A stretch of DNA of 64,000 bases. It comes from Atrichornis clamosus (lineage: Eukaryota > Chordata > Aves > Passeriformes > Menuridae). Shown in pieces: positions 46,421 through 60,800 of this stretch. A model generated the notes under the pieces. It saw nothing but the letters and a program-made list of their open reading frames with translations, searched no databases and was not told the DNA's origin. The stretch's first letter is position 1. Each line of letters opens with the position of its first letter. Both the position numbers and the translations under genes were made by a program. The stretch covers positions 18,637-82,636 of the forward strand of contig WBMZ01006359.1 in the NCBI GenBank assembly GCA_013400975.1, read 5' to 3'.

Positions 46421-49400
46421 TGGGAAGTGGGAGGGAGCTGCAACTCCATCTGGCTCTTGTTAGAAACTGTAGGTACTGGATTCATCACAAAATCAAACCC
46501 GTGTGCAGTACTTCCAACTGATTGCATATTTTTATGTTTCCTTAGTCATATAAGGTTTTATGCTTATGGTTTTATTTTACCTTTGTTGCAGTCCCTGGGC
46601 AGGAGTTATGGGCTAATCACACTCTGAACAGGGAAATGGATGTGGCTCACAGAACCATAACCTGTTCTGGGATTTTCCTCTTGCTCATGGGTGGATGGAG
46701 GTGATCTCTTTCAGCCTTTCATTTGCCACAGATGCCTGGCAAGCATGCTGGTGGTGGAGCTGAGGCTGTGAGAGTGAGCCCCCTCCTCTCATCCTCTTCA
46801 GGGGAGAGCAGCTGCTGGATTACACATTCGGCAGAGCCTCGCAAGACCTAGGCAGTACTCATGTCTCCTGCTGTCATTACTCCAGCTGTAACAGTTTACC
46901 CAAGATGAAAACCTGACCTTAAATAACTGGGAAAATAAAACACCCTATCCAATGATCCTGTCCTTTTACTAGAAAGCAGAGTGGGGTCACTTTGACATGT
47001 TTCCAACATGAAGTGGAAGTGCTTACTTTGGACTGAAGAATGAATACGCTGTTTCCCTCAGCAATGGTACAGTGAAAGTAAACTACTGAATAAACCCAGC
47101 TGTTTGGTGACCTTGGCCTGTTAGCTAGTTATGCTCTGTATTGCTCAAATTAGAAGTGGGTAGAGTTGGTGCTTGTCCTGCAGGCAGCGCATCAGAGGGT
47201 CATTTCATTTGGCTTCAGTTATAACTTCTCTGCAGTGCCAGTTTGGCTCCCAAAATTAGGCAGTGAGATTGCCTCTTCCTTTCATAATCAGAAATGATAG
47301 AACAAAGCCCTTCTTTGTTCTTCTAAAAAGGCAAATCTTTGCTGCTCAGCTCTTACTGATGTATTGCAGCAGTTGACAGCAAACTGCGTTACTCTGCTCT
47401 CAAAAGAAAAAGGAAAATGAGATATTGCTGTTTCTAAAAAAAAACCAAAACCAACCAAGTGTAGATTAGAAACATATATGTTAACTGATTTAGAATGTGT
47501 GTTATAGACAAAGGCTTGATCTATTAAGAAGTTCTCTGAATTTTATATAAGACATTTCTGAAACAATAAAGCAGCAATGTATAAAACCACTTTATACACA
47601 AGCAAATACTCAAGGTCATTCTAAATATATCTATTTCCCTGCTCCATGGTTCTTTCTATGACTTTGATTTTCAGTCAACATTTTAAACAAGAAAGAAAAT
47701 TACTGAAAATACTAGAGCTGATAAATGTTAAAGATAATACCTAGTCAATAATTGTACAAAATATTGGTACTTATAGTTTCAGAATGAAAATATTATAAAC
47801 ATTTCTCCTAACTCAGTTTGGTTACAGCTTGGACTCCTAAGGAGAGCTGAACACTAAGCAGCTGGTAGATGAGCTTGGGTTTGTAACTACTCTTGAGATC
47901 TGACAGGAACCTTGCTGTAAATGGTGATCCAATTCAAATTGATAAATTGCTCTAAAGTTTTGCCTCTGTTGGAAGTAGGTGGTGTTGGTTTCCAGCAACT
48001 GAGTTCAGACATGGGGCCATAGGATTCTCAAGTCATTTTTTTCTGTGATTGAACAAACGTCTGACAAAGGTTGCAGTCAGACAGCAATATTCAGCTCTCT
48101 TGCTTCTGAGCAACCAACTTGTTTTATACTGGGGGCTTTCCAGAGTCATGGTAGAGGGCACATTTTGCCATTTATTCCAAAAGTAACACATGCCTAGAAG
48201 ATGTTCACTGAAAAATAATAATAAAAAAGAGTTTATTTGTTTTCTGTTTCAATTAGACTTTTCCCTCAGACTTCTCTGATAGGCACAATGCAAGCAATGT
48301 CCTTGTTTTTTGTTTCCTGGGCAAGATATAACTTCAAAAGTTTGCAGGTTAGGCATTTTAAAGTATGCAAGCAGCCAAATAAATCTTTAGCATTTTGTTA
48401 TGCTAACTAAGAACTACAGCTCTGAGACACAGAAAAACAAAGAATAAGCTATATAGTAGAAACCTTTTGTTTTCACAGAAAGCATTTCTAATGGGCAACA
48501 GTTCTAGAAATTTTAGTGTTTCCCATTTTCTAATGTTTCCCTTGCAACAATTCCTTAGGTTCAGTTTTTGTTATTTAAGTCTTTAGCGTCAATTCCTAAG
48601 GATTAACTTTTAAGGTTTTGTCTGCATCAGAGTGACATGCATCATCTCCCTGAACAGTTCAGGACATAAGACGGATTTTGTGCTGTTTCTTTGTTTGCAA
48701 GTCAGGCAGGCCAACACAGAGGAACGCTTCTGGCTGGAACATATGCTTAATGCAAGGTATTTGGGACAGTAAAGCAGTCAAACAAAGCAGTCAGCTTCTG
48801 ACCTTTCGCAGCATAGGACCTTTTGTGGGGTCAGACCATGCCACTGTTTCCTGCTATTGAACAACCTGCCATGGTGCAGCCACTGCTCAGAGGGGACGGC
48901 TCAAGGGGACACAGCATCTGTGTAGCTCGGCTGGCTGCGAGCAGAGCTGCCTGGGTCCACTTCCGTGAGCACCTGAGAGGTGAAACCTTTAACTGTGGCT
49001 CGTGTCAGGCCCGAACGCTGGATCTCTAGGCGTGAGCTTCCACAGCTTGCAGTTGAGTAATGACCACATTAATTTGAAGGAAGTAACCATGGCATAAGCC
49101 TCTCCCTAAATATAGTGGGACCACTAGAGGAGGACAAAGAGCTGTGTAGTGTTGATGTCAACTACTAAGAAACAGGAGACTTACTTTAGAAGGCTTTTCA
49201 GCTGAAAACCATCCAGTCTCTGCCCTTCCTGTTCTCTGTATTAGATTCCACCCAGGGCAGCAAGTTGCCATGAGAGAAATGCACACAGAGATGCTGTTAT
49301 TTATTGAGCGCTCAGCACAAGGCACAAACAAATTAGTAAATTCCACCACACTGTCAAGCCACAGTTGAAATGCAGCCATAGGAGGAGACTGGAGTTGCAT

Positions 49401-50119
49401 ATGAATGCAAAAGACATACCAAAGCTGTCCCATATATAATTCCATTGCATATAATAGCATCTGTCAGTTGTGATCTTGGCTCTGTGTCTTTCTGAAGGCA
49501 GAGCAATAGGAAAGGCAAGTTCAAGAAAACAGATGGCCAAAAGGTTGCTTTACACGTGGGTATTATTAAGTGGATCTGAATTTGCTTTTCCAGCCTTGAT
49601 GAAGTGTGGGCTTTCGGCATGAAGTTTGAGAAGGTAATGGCTGTAGGCTTTTATTTGATATTTGTTTATATTAGGTACATACCACCCTGGAGCATTTATT
49701 GGTTCCCAAAGACATTGTTATACCAGGCTTCTATGCCTTAATTCTGAGAAGTAAGCTGATTCTAGCATAGAATCTTGCAGGTATATCCTGTACACTATTA
49801 AGGATTTGTCTTTGTAGAGCATAATTCTGCGCCAGCTGCAGTCACCAGCCATGTTTTGGGATTATGATTAGTCTCTTAATGATGCATTTATAGCTGTATC
49901 GAAAATTATTTGTATCTGTAAAGAAAAAGATACCCTCTACTTTTCACAGCATTTCAGAATCAAACAACTCTTCTAAATAGCTGAGGAAATGGGAGGCTCA
50001 GGAACATTATATTTCATAAAATGTATGTAGTTATTTCAGGAAATTCTTAAAACTGCTGCTTACTTGGATTGCTAATTAAGCCATTTATTATTTTAAAATT
50101 ATTTGAGCTGAGGTAGTGG
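46421..50119. other. Unassigned DNA
   Basis: No gene or repeat family recognised; AT-rich around 47400-47820 and 48180-48600. A short stretch near 48890-49030 has several CpGs, but no identifiable RNA gene or exon. Confidence 0.42.
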
Positions 50120-50207
50120 CACTTGGCCTCAGGCCCTGAGTAGTGTCCTTGTAGGCAGTGTACAGGCAGAACAAGACTCCTTCCCTCACAAAACTTACAG
50201 CCTTCCA
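50120..50207. repeat. Ancient amniote repeat remnant (L3/MIR-like tail)
   Basis: CTTGGCCTCAGGCCCTGAGT, TTGTAGGCAGTGTACAGGCA and CCCTCACAAAACTTACAGCC match the antisense wording of a very old, amniote-wide repeat tail ('caggaccccattgtgctaggtgctgtacaa...gagcttacagtct'). It is probably the reverse orientation of the family seen at 59455-59556. Confidence 0.38.
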
Positions 50208-53200
50208 TTATCATTGACATTTTTCATACAAGAAGGTGACTTAAAACATTTATATTTGTTTCGAATTCAGGATTCAAATAATTTTTCAGGAGCTTATTTT
50301 CATGGATGCTGGTCTATGAGCTGATTGGTGTCCAGGTTACAGTCCCCATCCTGCCAGGTACTCTTTGTGTCATTTTTCCCTACCCAGCTTGGCACCAGGA
50401 GGGGCTTACAGTAACACTGTGGCTGACTGGAGAGCCTCAGTACATGCATGCCCAAACACTCCCCTGAGTGGTCAGCTTTGGCTCAGCCAGCTGCAGGTCA
50501 AGGCTTCTTAGCACAGAAAAATCAGAGAATGAGTGTCTGTGGCCTGGGATGTTGGTGATCCACTTCTGTCAAAGAAAGACAGAAGGATCTGGGGTGCTAA
50601 ATAGCAGGGAGAGATTCAGAAAATTGTTTCTTCTGTGCCTGCTTACCAAAGCAGTGAAGAAGGAATATGTAAAGAATTACTTATAACATCCCCCAACTGA
50701 CAGGTCTTCCTTACAGCCTTCTCTAGAAGTAGCTACACCAAGAAAAGCCAGGAATTTTGATTTCCAGGACCTTTTAGTAGGCAAAGTAGGCATAAGGCCA
50801 TAGGAACTCTGGCATCACTAGCAGACTACGGATACTGGCACCTGTTTGTTTTCTAAACATATAGCACATAAAGTTAACCCTGACTTTCACAATCTTTCTT
50901 TACTTGTCTGCTCACCAACACATGGTCAAAATCTTCAATTTACAGCTCTCTGGACTCTCACGTGGTAACAAAAATGTAAGATGAGTTTCCAAAGTTAAAC
51001 TAAACTTCTGCTATATATTTTTACCTGCTTATAACACAGCCAGAACTGATGCAGTACACTCAATGGGGGCCAAGTGGAGTGATGAAGTACTGGAGCTGTG
51101 TTGCACAGGGTTGCAAGGCTGTCGAGCGTGAATCGCTGTCCTCTGGATACCACAGAGCCACCTCTGTTTACAGCGCTATGCTTATTTCATCACTGTTCTC
51201 TTAGATGTCACAGAAAAAATGCTCCTGGTTTTTGGCAGGGAACACTCCCCCACACCCTCTTTAGATTCTTTCCTTCTCTTTGCCTCCTCTCCTGTGAGTA
51301 AAAACTCTGTCAAGAAAGCACGTTTATTTGGGCCAGGAACAGAGGCAGCTGATCCTCAGCTAGCTATTTTGATGCCTGGCTGGTAGGGGTTGGGGGAACA
51401 GATAATGTCAAGATTTCCTCTTCATTCCAGATCTGTTTTCCTCCTACAGTTAGCAGGCGGCGAGTGTGACTTTTCCCACTCAGCTTTTCCCACAGTCAGT
51501 AAGACTTATCTGACAACGGAGTTAGTGTCAACTGTCCAAAACTAACTAGGAGATATCCTCCTTTCAGCACTCCTGTGCTGTTATTGCTTATCAATGTCAC
51601 TCTCCAGCTTAAATGACTGGTTAATTTACAGACATACTGAGACAAATTCACTTCTGTTGCAGCTTCAGTGCGCTCGGTGGAGTTACACTGAGTTTGGCCA
51701 TAGGTGTCTGAAAAGCACAAGTGGTAGGAATGTGGTACTAACAGAAACAAGAACATTGCAACAGTCAAAACAAAAAGGAAGCCCTGAGCTTTGGCAGGAT
51801 GCCCATTTCAGATTTTGGAGTGTGATCCAACAAGGTGTTCGTGTTTTACAGCTGGTGCTGCAAGAGAAAAGTTGTTATTCAACAGCATAACAATTCCTAC
51901 ATCTCCACATCAAAACATAGCCCAAGTTAAAAAAGAACAAAGGAAGAAACAAGTTACAGAATTTCAGAACACAAATTCTATTGAGAATCGTGAGTAATTT
52001 TCTTGTAGATCTATTAGAGACTTTGAAAAGACTAGAGTGAAAATGAAGCACACTCAACCTGAGATTTTCAAATGAGTCTACAATGGTTGAATACTGAAAT
52101 ACTATTAGAATTCCACAGAAACAGGAAATATGAGATGGAATTGATACTTCCAGCTTTACCTCCAGTCTAAGATGGCCTTTTAAGAACCTCTTCCGTCATT
52201 GGGGGTAGAGAGGCATTTTCAAATTGCAACATCTTTCTCAGCTAGATCAAGTCCTCCTCCATAAACCTACTGTAGCACCTCTTCTAGGCAGCTGGCTTGG
52301 GGTGGAATGAGACACCCTCTGAGGGACATCTGTCTCCATCCCACCTTCCCACCTCCCTCAGTTCTCTTTTAACAGTGGGTGCCTAAAATTTAAGGAATGG
52401 AAATCTGTTGCTTTTGAAATTTTATTAGTATTTCTGATTCACAGATGAAGTTAAAATGAATGAAGTGCAAAACCAAGCCTTTAAAAGTTAAAGTTCAACT
52501 CAATTAATTCTGTTAACCTGGACTAGCCATGCAAACAGAGATCAGTGTACCCAGAGCACTCTGTTCACTGCTCTGCTCGCTTCTCTACACTGTGCACAAA
52601 TCCCACCTACTGGTTTTGTCTCTGATAGTCTTCTGGACTCCCCTATATCTGTTCATTTTTTCTACATTTCCTTCTTTGCAAAATCCAGTTTTAGTTTTCC
52701 TCCTTATCATTTCTATTTGCTATTCTGTTTCCTCTTAAAGTCACTACCACTTTACATTCTGGTTACTGTCCTACTCATGATGCCTTACAGTGGTCTTCCT
52801 TCCTTCCTTCCTTCTGCCTTTCCTGTTGCCTCGGCCCCATACCTCTGTGATGTCCAGAGCATCTTACTCCTCTCTGGTTCTCAGTAAAATGGGCAAATGG
52901 CTCTGCAAGATCTCTAAACCCATGCATAATACTCCTTCTCCACCCTTGCCATCAAAACAATTTCTTGCTTTTCTTTCTGCTGATTAATGGAAATACCATG
53001 GCCTATCATTGCATCACCCATGGGTTATGTCTTCTTGACTGGCTGAGGATTAGTCACTTTTCTGGGTAGTTAGAAGCAAGGTCTGAAAACTGAGGGCCAA
53101 AAGCTGAAATTCCAGATTCACGTTTATGTTCCCAGATGATGAGTTATAACCACTTCTGAAAATTGGAAAGTAACTTAGAGTGTAAGACTTAGGGGCATAG

Positions 53201-54740
53201 TTTATAAAATCATGACATTTTTGTGCCAGGGCAGAGTATTTCTTTAATGCCTTTTCCTTAACAGACAATGCCTGCATGTGAACACATTCTGGAGACTTCT
53301 TTGCAAATAAGAGACAAAGAAATTTCCACTGTCAGAAATGGAGCTGGAAGTGTTGGAATACATTCATCAGGTTCAGCTGTACAAGGCAGATAGAATGACA
53401 CCCATATTTAAAGTTGAAAAGAAGTCCTCGTGGGCAGCAAAAATAATTACAGCTTCCCATATTAATTATCATATATGTCTGAAAACAAAGCAAGCTATAA
53501 CATTCCCAAGTGAGAATACAGATGTAGGATCCAGTATGGGGTTGTGAAAAGAAAAAAGAAACTGCTTTTGCACAGTAAACAGGAAGAGATAAAATTTATC
53601 TTGGCTTTCCAAACTAATATTCCAGAGATACTCAATAATAATGTGAGAAATCAGTGCGAGAATGAAATTTTGGTCATAAAATATAAATTTAATAAAAGAT
53701 CCAAAGACACACAAATTAAACTTGTCAGTTTTCAGAATGAAGAGAAGCTAATAATAGGTCACCCAAAAGATTTTACTAGGACAAGTATCATTTAAAGCTT
53801 CATTATCTTGACAAGTGAGTGAATAGGTGGCAAAATCTGTAGCAAATTCAAGTTTTCCTAGGGTCCTGAAGATTAGAAAGATTTCTGAAAAACCAATTCG
53901 AATCACCAAACAAGGTTATTTGACAACCTCAATGAAGATGGGATTTCCATTTACCTAAGTGTGAGGCAATGTTCTGGAATGATCTGGAGTGTTCACTGAT
54001 ACTGTGTACTTAGCGAAGTGTTAGCAGTTCAAAAAATATCTAGGCAGCATTATGGACAGCTTAATTAAACCTGCTCAGTGAAAACAGCTGTCCAATTTGC
54101 AGCACTAGTTGCGAAAGCAAATAAAACACTGATTTATATGAACCATAAAAACCAGCACTGATATTATTATAATGCAATCATGGAAATTCAGGGAACTATA
54201 TTATAGTGATGCCCAGCATCATCAACATTACAAAACTGTCTACAAAAAGAAACATTCAGAGAAGTCAGTGAAGAGTAGTAAGCAGGGAAGATATAATCAT
54301 TTTGCTTGACCAACGAAAAAATGTTGTGGCACTAAATTCCTACTCACCTTTAAGTTGTAGGGATATCCAAAGGATGCAAGATGCAGAAGAAGCAGCACCC
54401 TCATGTGCTGGAACTTTTTTCCCCAATTAATGAGGATCATCAAACCAGCAAGAAATGGGGGGCTTTATGTTCATATATTCTAAAGAAACATAGTGAGAGT
54501 GAACAGGGAAAGTACCCGTATTGAATGAAATTTTTAAGTGAAGCTTATGGCAATTTTTACAATTACTTCATCAATCAATAACTTCACCATTAATGTGAGG
54601 TTGTCACTAGCGCTTGGTCTACATTGTGGTGTTGGTTTGTTGGGGTTTTTTAAAGAATGATTAGAACATTTCTTGTCGTAAGGGAGACTGTCCCTGGTGA
54701 TTATTGAGAAGACACTAAGTTGCAGCAATTCTTCATTAAA
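50208..54740. other. Unassigned DNA
   Basis: No exon or repeat family recognised. A short (TTCC)n run is present at 52795-52815. The opposed frames around 53338-53795 lie in A-rich sequence and are not convincing. Confidence 0.42.
52795..52815. repeat. (TTCC)n microsatellite
   Basis: About five consecutive TTCC units in a pyrimidine-rich stretch. Confidence 0.88.
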
Positions 54741-54796
54741 AGGGTAATTTAGGGTAAAAATTAGGGTTAAAAAGGGTAAAATGTAGAGTAAAAGCC
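54741..54796. repeat. Imperfect AGGGTAAA repeat, telomere-like
   Basis: AGGGTAA occurs at 54741, 54751 and 54773, TTAGGGTTAA at 54761-54770, and a degenerate AGAGTAAAA follows. TTAGGG itself appears twice, but spacing is irregular, so this resembles but is not a clean interstitial telomeric array. Confidence 0.6.
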
Positions 54797-57700
54797 TACT
54801 GCTACTTTCTATTAGTACATACAACCCATTTTGCATTTATCCTGCCCAGATATAAAAGATAAGCTACAGGAAGAGAGAGATGGATAAATCCAAATCTATT
54901 TAAGTCCTAAAGAAGGATAATGTTTTCCAGATGAAACAGTTTTCTTTATAACTTGACTGACAGCAGTAAAGTACTTTAGATCACTGCAAAAGCATTTAGC
55001 AACATTTCAGAACAGAAATAGGGAATAGCCTCCAATATGAGTCAGAAGTAGACTAATTTTTGGGTTTCATATTTACTTCTGACACTTTGTTCTCCTTTAG
55101 CGGTGACAGTCACTAAAATGTTTTTCAGGTCTGAACTCTGAAACTGTGTATAACTTTGATCAAATCAAGGATTGCTTGGTATAAATGTTCTCTGTCAGGT
55201 AAATTAACTGATCTTCTATCTCAAAAACTATCACTGCATAAGATCCTGCTGAGTTATAATCCCTTTAGCACCTATTCTCCAAGCAATTTGCCTGGGGTTT
55301 TGTAATGTAAATGAGTCAAAAAAATTCCCTGAAATGTAGAACAATCTCAGGTAATTACTACTGCACAGATTTATGTCAGCCCAAAATGACAAAAAGGTGT
55401 TGAAATGAGTCTGCATGACAGTAGTGTAAGTAAACAAGATGAGCCACAGCTGTACCTGCAGCACTGTAAAGGTGTTCCCACAACATCCAGAGGAACTATT
55501 TTCACTAGAAGTCATTGCAATACTGAAAATGGACTTTGGAACCAGCAATACATACAAGCAAAGTAACAACCTTTTCTTGCCTTCTGGAACAGTCCTGAAT
55601 GCCTATCTCCTTCATTTGCATGGCATTTAATTGAAGTTAAGGAAAAATGTCTTGGTGGAATCTCAAAAAAGGGTTAATCAGAGGGGGATCAGGCCAGCAA
55701 GAATAGTGCTTCAAGGGGATAAAAGGGGAAGGTGAAGCCTGCTCCATTTTTTCTGGAATCAGCTTTTCAATTAATTATAAACAAAAAAGATGTCCCTTTC
55801 TGGCAAACAAGTGGTGGCACAATCAGTAGAGATCTATGGCTGTGATCTCTGCCATCATTCTGGTCACATCAGTCTACACAGCAGCAGGTGATGGTGATAC
55901 ACCTCCTCAAGCTCTCTCTACCTTTGGTATGCTTGGCCAGGTACAGAGCAGTCCCTGCTACTGCCTTCCTTGGGAATTAAGTTGCTTTACCATGTACTGC
56001 TTTCAGTCCAAAAGAGAAAAGAAAAATTTCTATATATTCTAGATTTTTCCCATTCTCTTTGATGTTACTATTTATATAATAGGAATTTAATGTCACTATT
56101 AAAATTCAGTTATGTGAAAAGCAAATGAGTGCACAGTTTAGATTTTTTGCCTCTTGCATGCAGAATTTGGAGTCTATTTGAAAGACTACAATAAGTTATG
56201 CCTTAATTTCTCACAGTTGAATTATTTTACCTAGACCGCAATTCTCCAGCAGCACATCAGTGCTCGTATAAACTCTGCTGCCTACTATGCAGTGACACCT
56301 TATAGGTTACCTCTCTGAGCAGATATGTAGTATAGTATTATATTATTATATATATATATATAATATATCTATAATATTAGAGTATTATATAGTTTTATAA
56401 AAATATAAAATAGCTATGTTTCCAAGATACTGAATATTGAATGAGATTACGCCACTGTGCAAAGCCCCTTACATGCAATAGGCAGGAAGAGTATAAACAA
56501 ACAAAACCAAGGTGAAAAAGCTAGAAATTTGGTGTCACAGGTATTTTTTAGACTTGCAATTCACAGCTATGCTTTTGCCTACCTGATTATATGAAGTCAT
56601 TACTGAAGCAATATCAGACATCGTTTGATAATTTTTCCCCAAAGCTTTCTGAAATGGTTTCAAGGGCAGTGCTACAGGCCTCTTCATGTTTCAACCAAAA
56701 AAAGTAAAACTCTCAGCGACTCCAAGTAAACCTTTCTCTGCATAGCTCTAAAAACTGAAACTGCAGTTGTTACTGCTGACTTGTTAATATAACACAGACA
56801 TGGACATTTCCTGGTTACTGTAAACACTGAAATGCTTTTGGAGTTAATGGAATACAGGTGCTGCCTGACACTACCAAAACGTTCTCACAGAAACAGGGAC
56901 ATTTTTGGACAGAAAGAGCTGCAGATCCACCTAGTCCAGCCCCTTCTTCACAGCATGAATATCCTGTTTCTCAGTGGGAATACCCAGATATGTTAAATGT
57001 CATGAAACAGGCATTCTTCCTAAGCTTAAGCTCCTTTATACTCACAGGAATGGCCATACCACTTAGCCTGCTGTAACAGAGAGTTCTCTAATGCCAGAGC
57101 TGGGTGATGGAGTGGGCTTAGGCAGGCTCTGAGCCGGCTGGGAAACCTTTCCAGTGGAGCTGTGGGAAATGATGCTTACAATCAAATCATCACCAGCCTT
57201 CACTTCGAATGAGACTCAGACAATACTGTGGACAGATAATTAGCCCTTCTTTATTGTGGAATCAAGAAGAAATTTAAAATCAGCTTTAGTGATTCAAGAT
57301 CCTTTTAGAACTTTTAGAACTTTTTAGGTTAACAGGGATTGGCTTGGGCCCCAGCCAAATTTTGATTCTGGTCATTATAATCTGCCTATCTGAAATTCTA
57401 TCCGCTATTGCAACTGGCCTCAACATTCTTTATTTCCTGGCCAAAAACATCAATATCGTTTTTTAATTCTATTAAGTATATAACTTTAAAATCTGTTAAA
57501 TAAGTTAAAATAGTAGCTGTGTGATCAGTGATGAAGGAAGCTCTGTAAAAAGCCATAGGTTGCAATATATTGGTACCTGGCAATACGCTGCCATCAGTCA
57601 GTACCCTGATTACTCAAAAAATGTGTATGCACAGGAGTATTTGTGTATCTGAAAAAAAGTTCTTACTCTTATAAGTAAATTGGTTTGGGGAACAATTCCC

Positions 57701-59454
57701 TTGTATTGTTCTTAGAACCTGCTGTCAAGATTGATCATGTTTTCCTGTGTAATCCAGGAGAGTTATAAAAAACAGAGAAAAAGCTCCCAGGTCTCTGAAC
57801 CAATATCCAGCTACAGTGTGTGCTAAATTGCCATTGACTGCTGCAAGGCAAGGCTTTTTTACACAAATGTTCCAATTATTTCTACTGTGATGGTAATAAC
57901 AGTTGGAAGTTTAGAAAAAAAATAAAAACATCTTGGTTTAGACAAGGTCCCAATACAATATTAAGGAAATGAGTACTTTGAGAGCAGAGAAGGATGTAGT
58001 TTAAAACAATATATTTTTGTCAAGTGACTGAAAAGAAGGGGGCAAATCAGACAACAGAAGCTGGAATGAGAAGAACAGGGGCAATATTCTGTGCAAAGAC
58101 ATTTCATGTTTCAACACAGCTGCTCACTTATTCAAGGGCATTAATCACCTCAAAATTTCAAGCTCATTCCAGTAAAAAAACACTATATCTACACATATAA
58201 AACATATCCCAGTTTCCCAGTTGCTTAATCACTGAAGAACTGGCTATTTCTACAGAGACTGGGTTTGCTCAGCCCAAGATTTCATATCTGCAACGTAATA
58301 TATTTTAAAGATGTCCACAGAGCATCTTAGGAAAGGAAGTGAAAGTTTATTGGCACTTGGTTTGTTTTGTCCATTCTGCTCTGTTATCTGAGAAATGTGC
58401 AAGGGCTCTTGTGGCTGCAATTCTTCAGAGCTTCAGCTGAAGCATCAGCTTTGTTGTGTACTGCTCCACAGAAGCAGAACCATGCTCTGGTTACTCAGAG
58501 GGTAATCCATCCAAGGTTTTTTTGTGCCACAGCTGCCTCTCTGTCCCCTACTTTAGCATTCTTACGTAGCAGAGGAACGTCCTACCTGTCACACAGGACC
58601 CTCACCTGGAGTTCATAATCTCTTGTGACAATTTAGGCTGAGTTAAGGACACGAGACTGGAGAAGTAGAGGGGTTATTAAAAAATAATCTGCAAGAGCTA
58701 GATATAATCAGAATGCCAGAGGGAGAGAAAAGTCCAAGTTAAAGCTGGCCAGAACATGAAAATTCTGCTGTGTTAAAAACCAGGAAAATAGCAGTTATTT
58801 TCCAGAAAAGTGGATGATTTCTCTCATTTTTATTCTGTAAGAAACAATGGTTTTTTGCCAGAAGGAGGTTTCCAGGTGAAAATCTGTGGTTGCTCCAGGA
58901 AAAACTTTCATCCCATGTTTACCATTTCACTTTTGTCCTCACTTACTCTGCCTTGATAGACACAATCTGGTCTACCCCATTGCACCCCAAATGCAAATAC
59001 CCTGGCAGTTCTCTGCTGTCACTGCTCATTGCAGTTCATCCTGCCTTTATGGTGCATCAAGTAGAGGCTACTTGACTGGAGCCTGAAGGCCTTTCCCCTT
59101 GCCTCTTTATCATCTGTTCAAAATTAAAAGCTTCCTTCCCACAGCCTGTCTGTACAGGGTGCCAGCTTTTGTTGTCTACTCATTACATTTTCAGATACAC
59201 ATTTGCATGCTTTCATTAAAAGTGCCCCTCATTCTTGGAAGTTGGTCCCCTGAATATATAAAGATGCCACGTTAACCTCCTTGGAGACTCTCTTGCTACC
59301 TCACTTTGCATCAGTGCCTCCAAAAACTAATGCTGGTGTGCATTACACCATGCCAGTAGTTACTGTGCTGGCCAGTACAGTTTTATTATTCTCTCGTACT
59401 CCACCCTTCCTACCACAATTAGGTCTTCTCTCCACCGGTGTCTTGTTCTATATT
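54797..59454. other. Unassigned DNA
   Basis: Only chance-like frames. It contains an AT dinucleotide-rich patch at 56331-56412 and a small 9-bp repeat (CTTTTAGAA twice from 57302, plus a degenerate third copy). Confidence 0.42.
56331..56412. repeat. (TA)n-rich low-complexity tract
   Basis: A run of TATATATATATATA flanked by TATTATTA and AATATATCTATAATATTAG; almost pure A+T for about 80 bases. Confidence 0.9.
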
Positions 59455-59556
59455 TAGTTTGTAATCTCCTGAGGGCAAAGATTGTATTTCTGCTCCATCC
59501 AGTTTCTGGTTCTAAGCGCTTTGAGAGTACTGTTTGTTATTAATAATAACAATAAA
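59455..59556 (+). repeat. Ancient amniote L3/MIR-like repeat tail
   Basis: TTAGTTTGTAATCTCCTGAG, GGCAAAGATTGTATTTCTG, TTCTAAGCGCTTTGAGAGTA and TTATTAATAATAACAATAAA follow the order of a well-known old amniote repeat tail ('tgtaagctcctcggggcagggactgt...aagcgctttgagag...ataataataat'). The AAT-rich end marks its 3' end on the plus strand. Confidence 0.5.
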
Positions 59557-59714
59557 GTACCATCCGCTGTACGAGCAGAAGAAAAGCTTAATTTCCCCCT
59601 ATCCCCTCCATGCCTATTTTAGCAAGAGACAGGGAGCACAGTCAAACAGCAGACACTTTGTTACTGTAGTCTGTATCTGAGCATACTTAGAGCCTTTTCA
59701 CAGTGAATACTGCA

Positions 59715-59776
59715 AGAAGTTCCATTTATTTCAGCATTAATCACTGTGAACAAAAGTGAAAGAATTTGGCCCCAGC
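59715..59776. repeat. Ancient amniote repeat remnant
   Basis: ATTTCAGCATTAATCACTGT followed by GAACAAAAGTGAAAGAATTT and GGCCCC resembles the old repeat word 'actcatgtgagtaaaggtgacagaatttggcccc'. Short and weak. Confidence 0.3.
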
Positions 59777-60800
59777 TAATGAAAGCCAGCAGTGCTCTGC
59801 TGTTGGCAAAGTGCAGAGTGATCCTTTCCCAGAGCTTCAGAAAGCTAAAATGGATGAATGTATAGGTGCCAATCTCTTGATAAACCAGGAAAGAGTGAAA
59901 CTACTTCATAACTGATCATTATTAAAGCTACCTTAAAATGATGATAATTTGCTTATGCAAATAAAAAGCAAGGAGAAAGTGCCAGGGCACAAGCTAGAAC
60001 ATTTTGTCCTCATTCACAATGATTCTTATTTTTCTCTATCCAAAATATTTGTTTGTTTACTTAGATGTCAAAGAGGACACCTACTCATATGCCCTTGGTG
60101 TTTTTCACATAACTTCAACCACAGAATTAGTATGAAATTCACTGGAGTCTGCTATTAGGAAAACAAGCAACGGAAAACTTCAAAACTTTTCTTCCCTTCC
60201 AGTGGTAAGCCAGACTTACAACATCCCACTCAGACATTTAGCCTGCGATAGAAAACAAATTCCAGAGTTCTAGGACCCCCAAAGAGATAGAGACCACTGC
60301 CAAAGTTATAAATATTACTTGATGTGTTTATATCTAGGCTGTCTGAGCTACTGTTTGAAGCTACAGAAGCAGAGCAACACCATTTTGAGTATAGCATATT
60401 TCAAGAAGCTTCATTACAGTCAGCTCCTGAAGAATTAGATTCATTATAAAAGCTGGTATTGCACTGATTAGCATCAGATTGCATCATTGATCTTGTAGAT
60501 CCTGTTATTTCCTCTTTTGTTTTGCTATCACTTTTTAAGAGATACTAGTGTAAGGAGCTTGTGTCCTCCAAACAGCATGTAGTAATCAAGGATGCACTCT
60601 TCCCACATCTTCCTCCACAAGACATATCCTGTTTTGTTCTTCTACAAGTAGACAAATATTGTGAAGTGCTTAAACTAACAAAAAATCCTGACTTGTGATA
60701 ATTAAGGACAAGAGGACAGAAAGGAAAGAAGCTGTACTTTTATCATAGTCTTTCAGTAGCTTACAAATGACAAACCAAGATGTAGTCATGACTCTCTTTC

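Noticed and set aside
49970..50015. GAGGAAATGGGAGGCTCAGG, a possible MIR word
   Set aside because: A single short match with no supporting flanking words.
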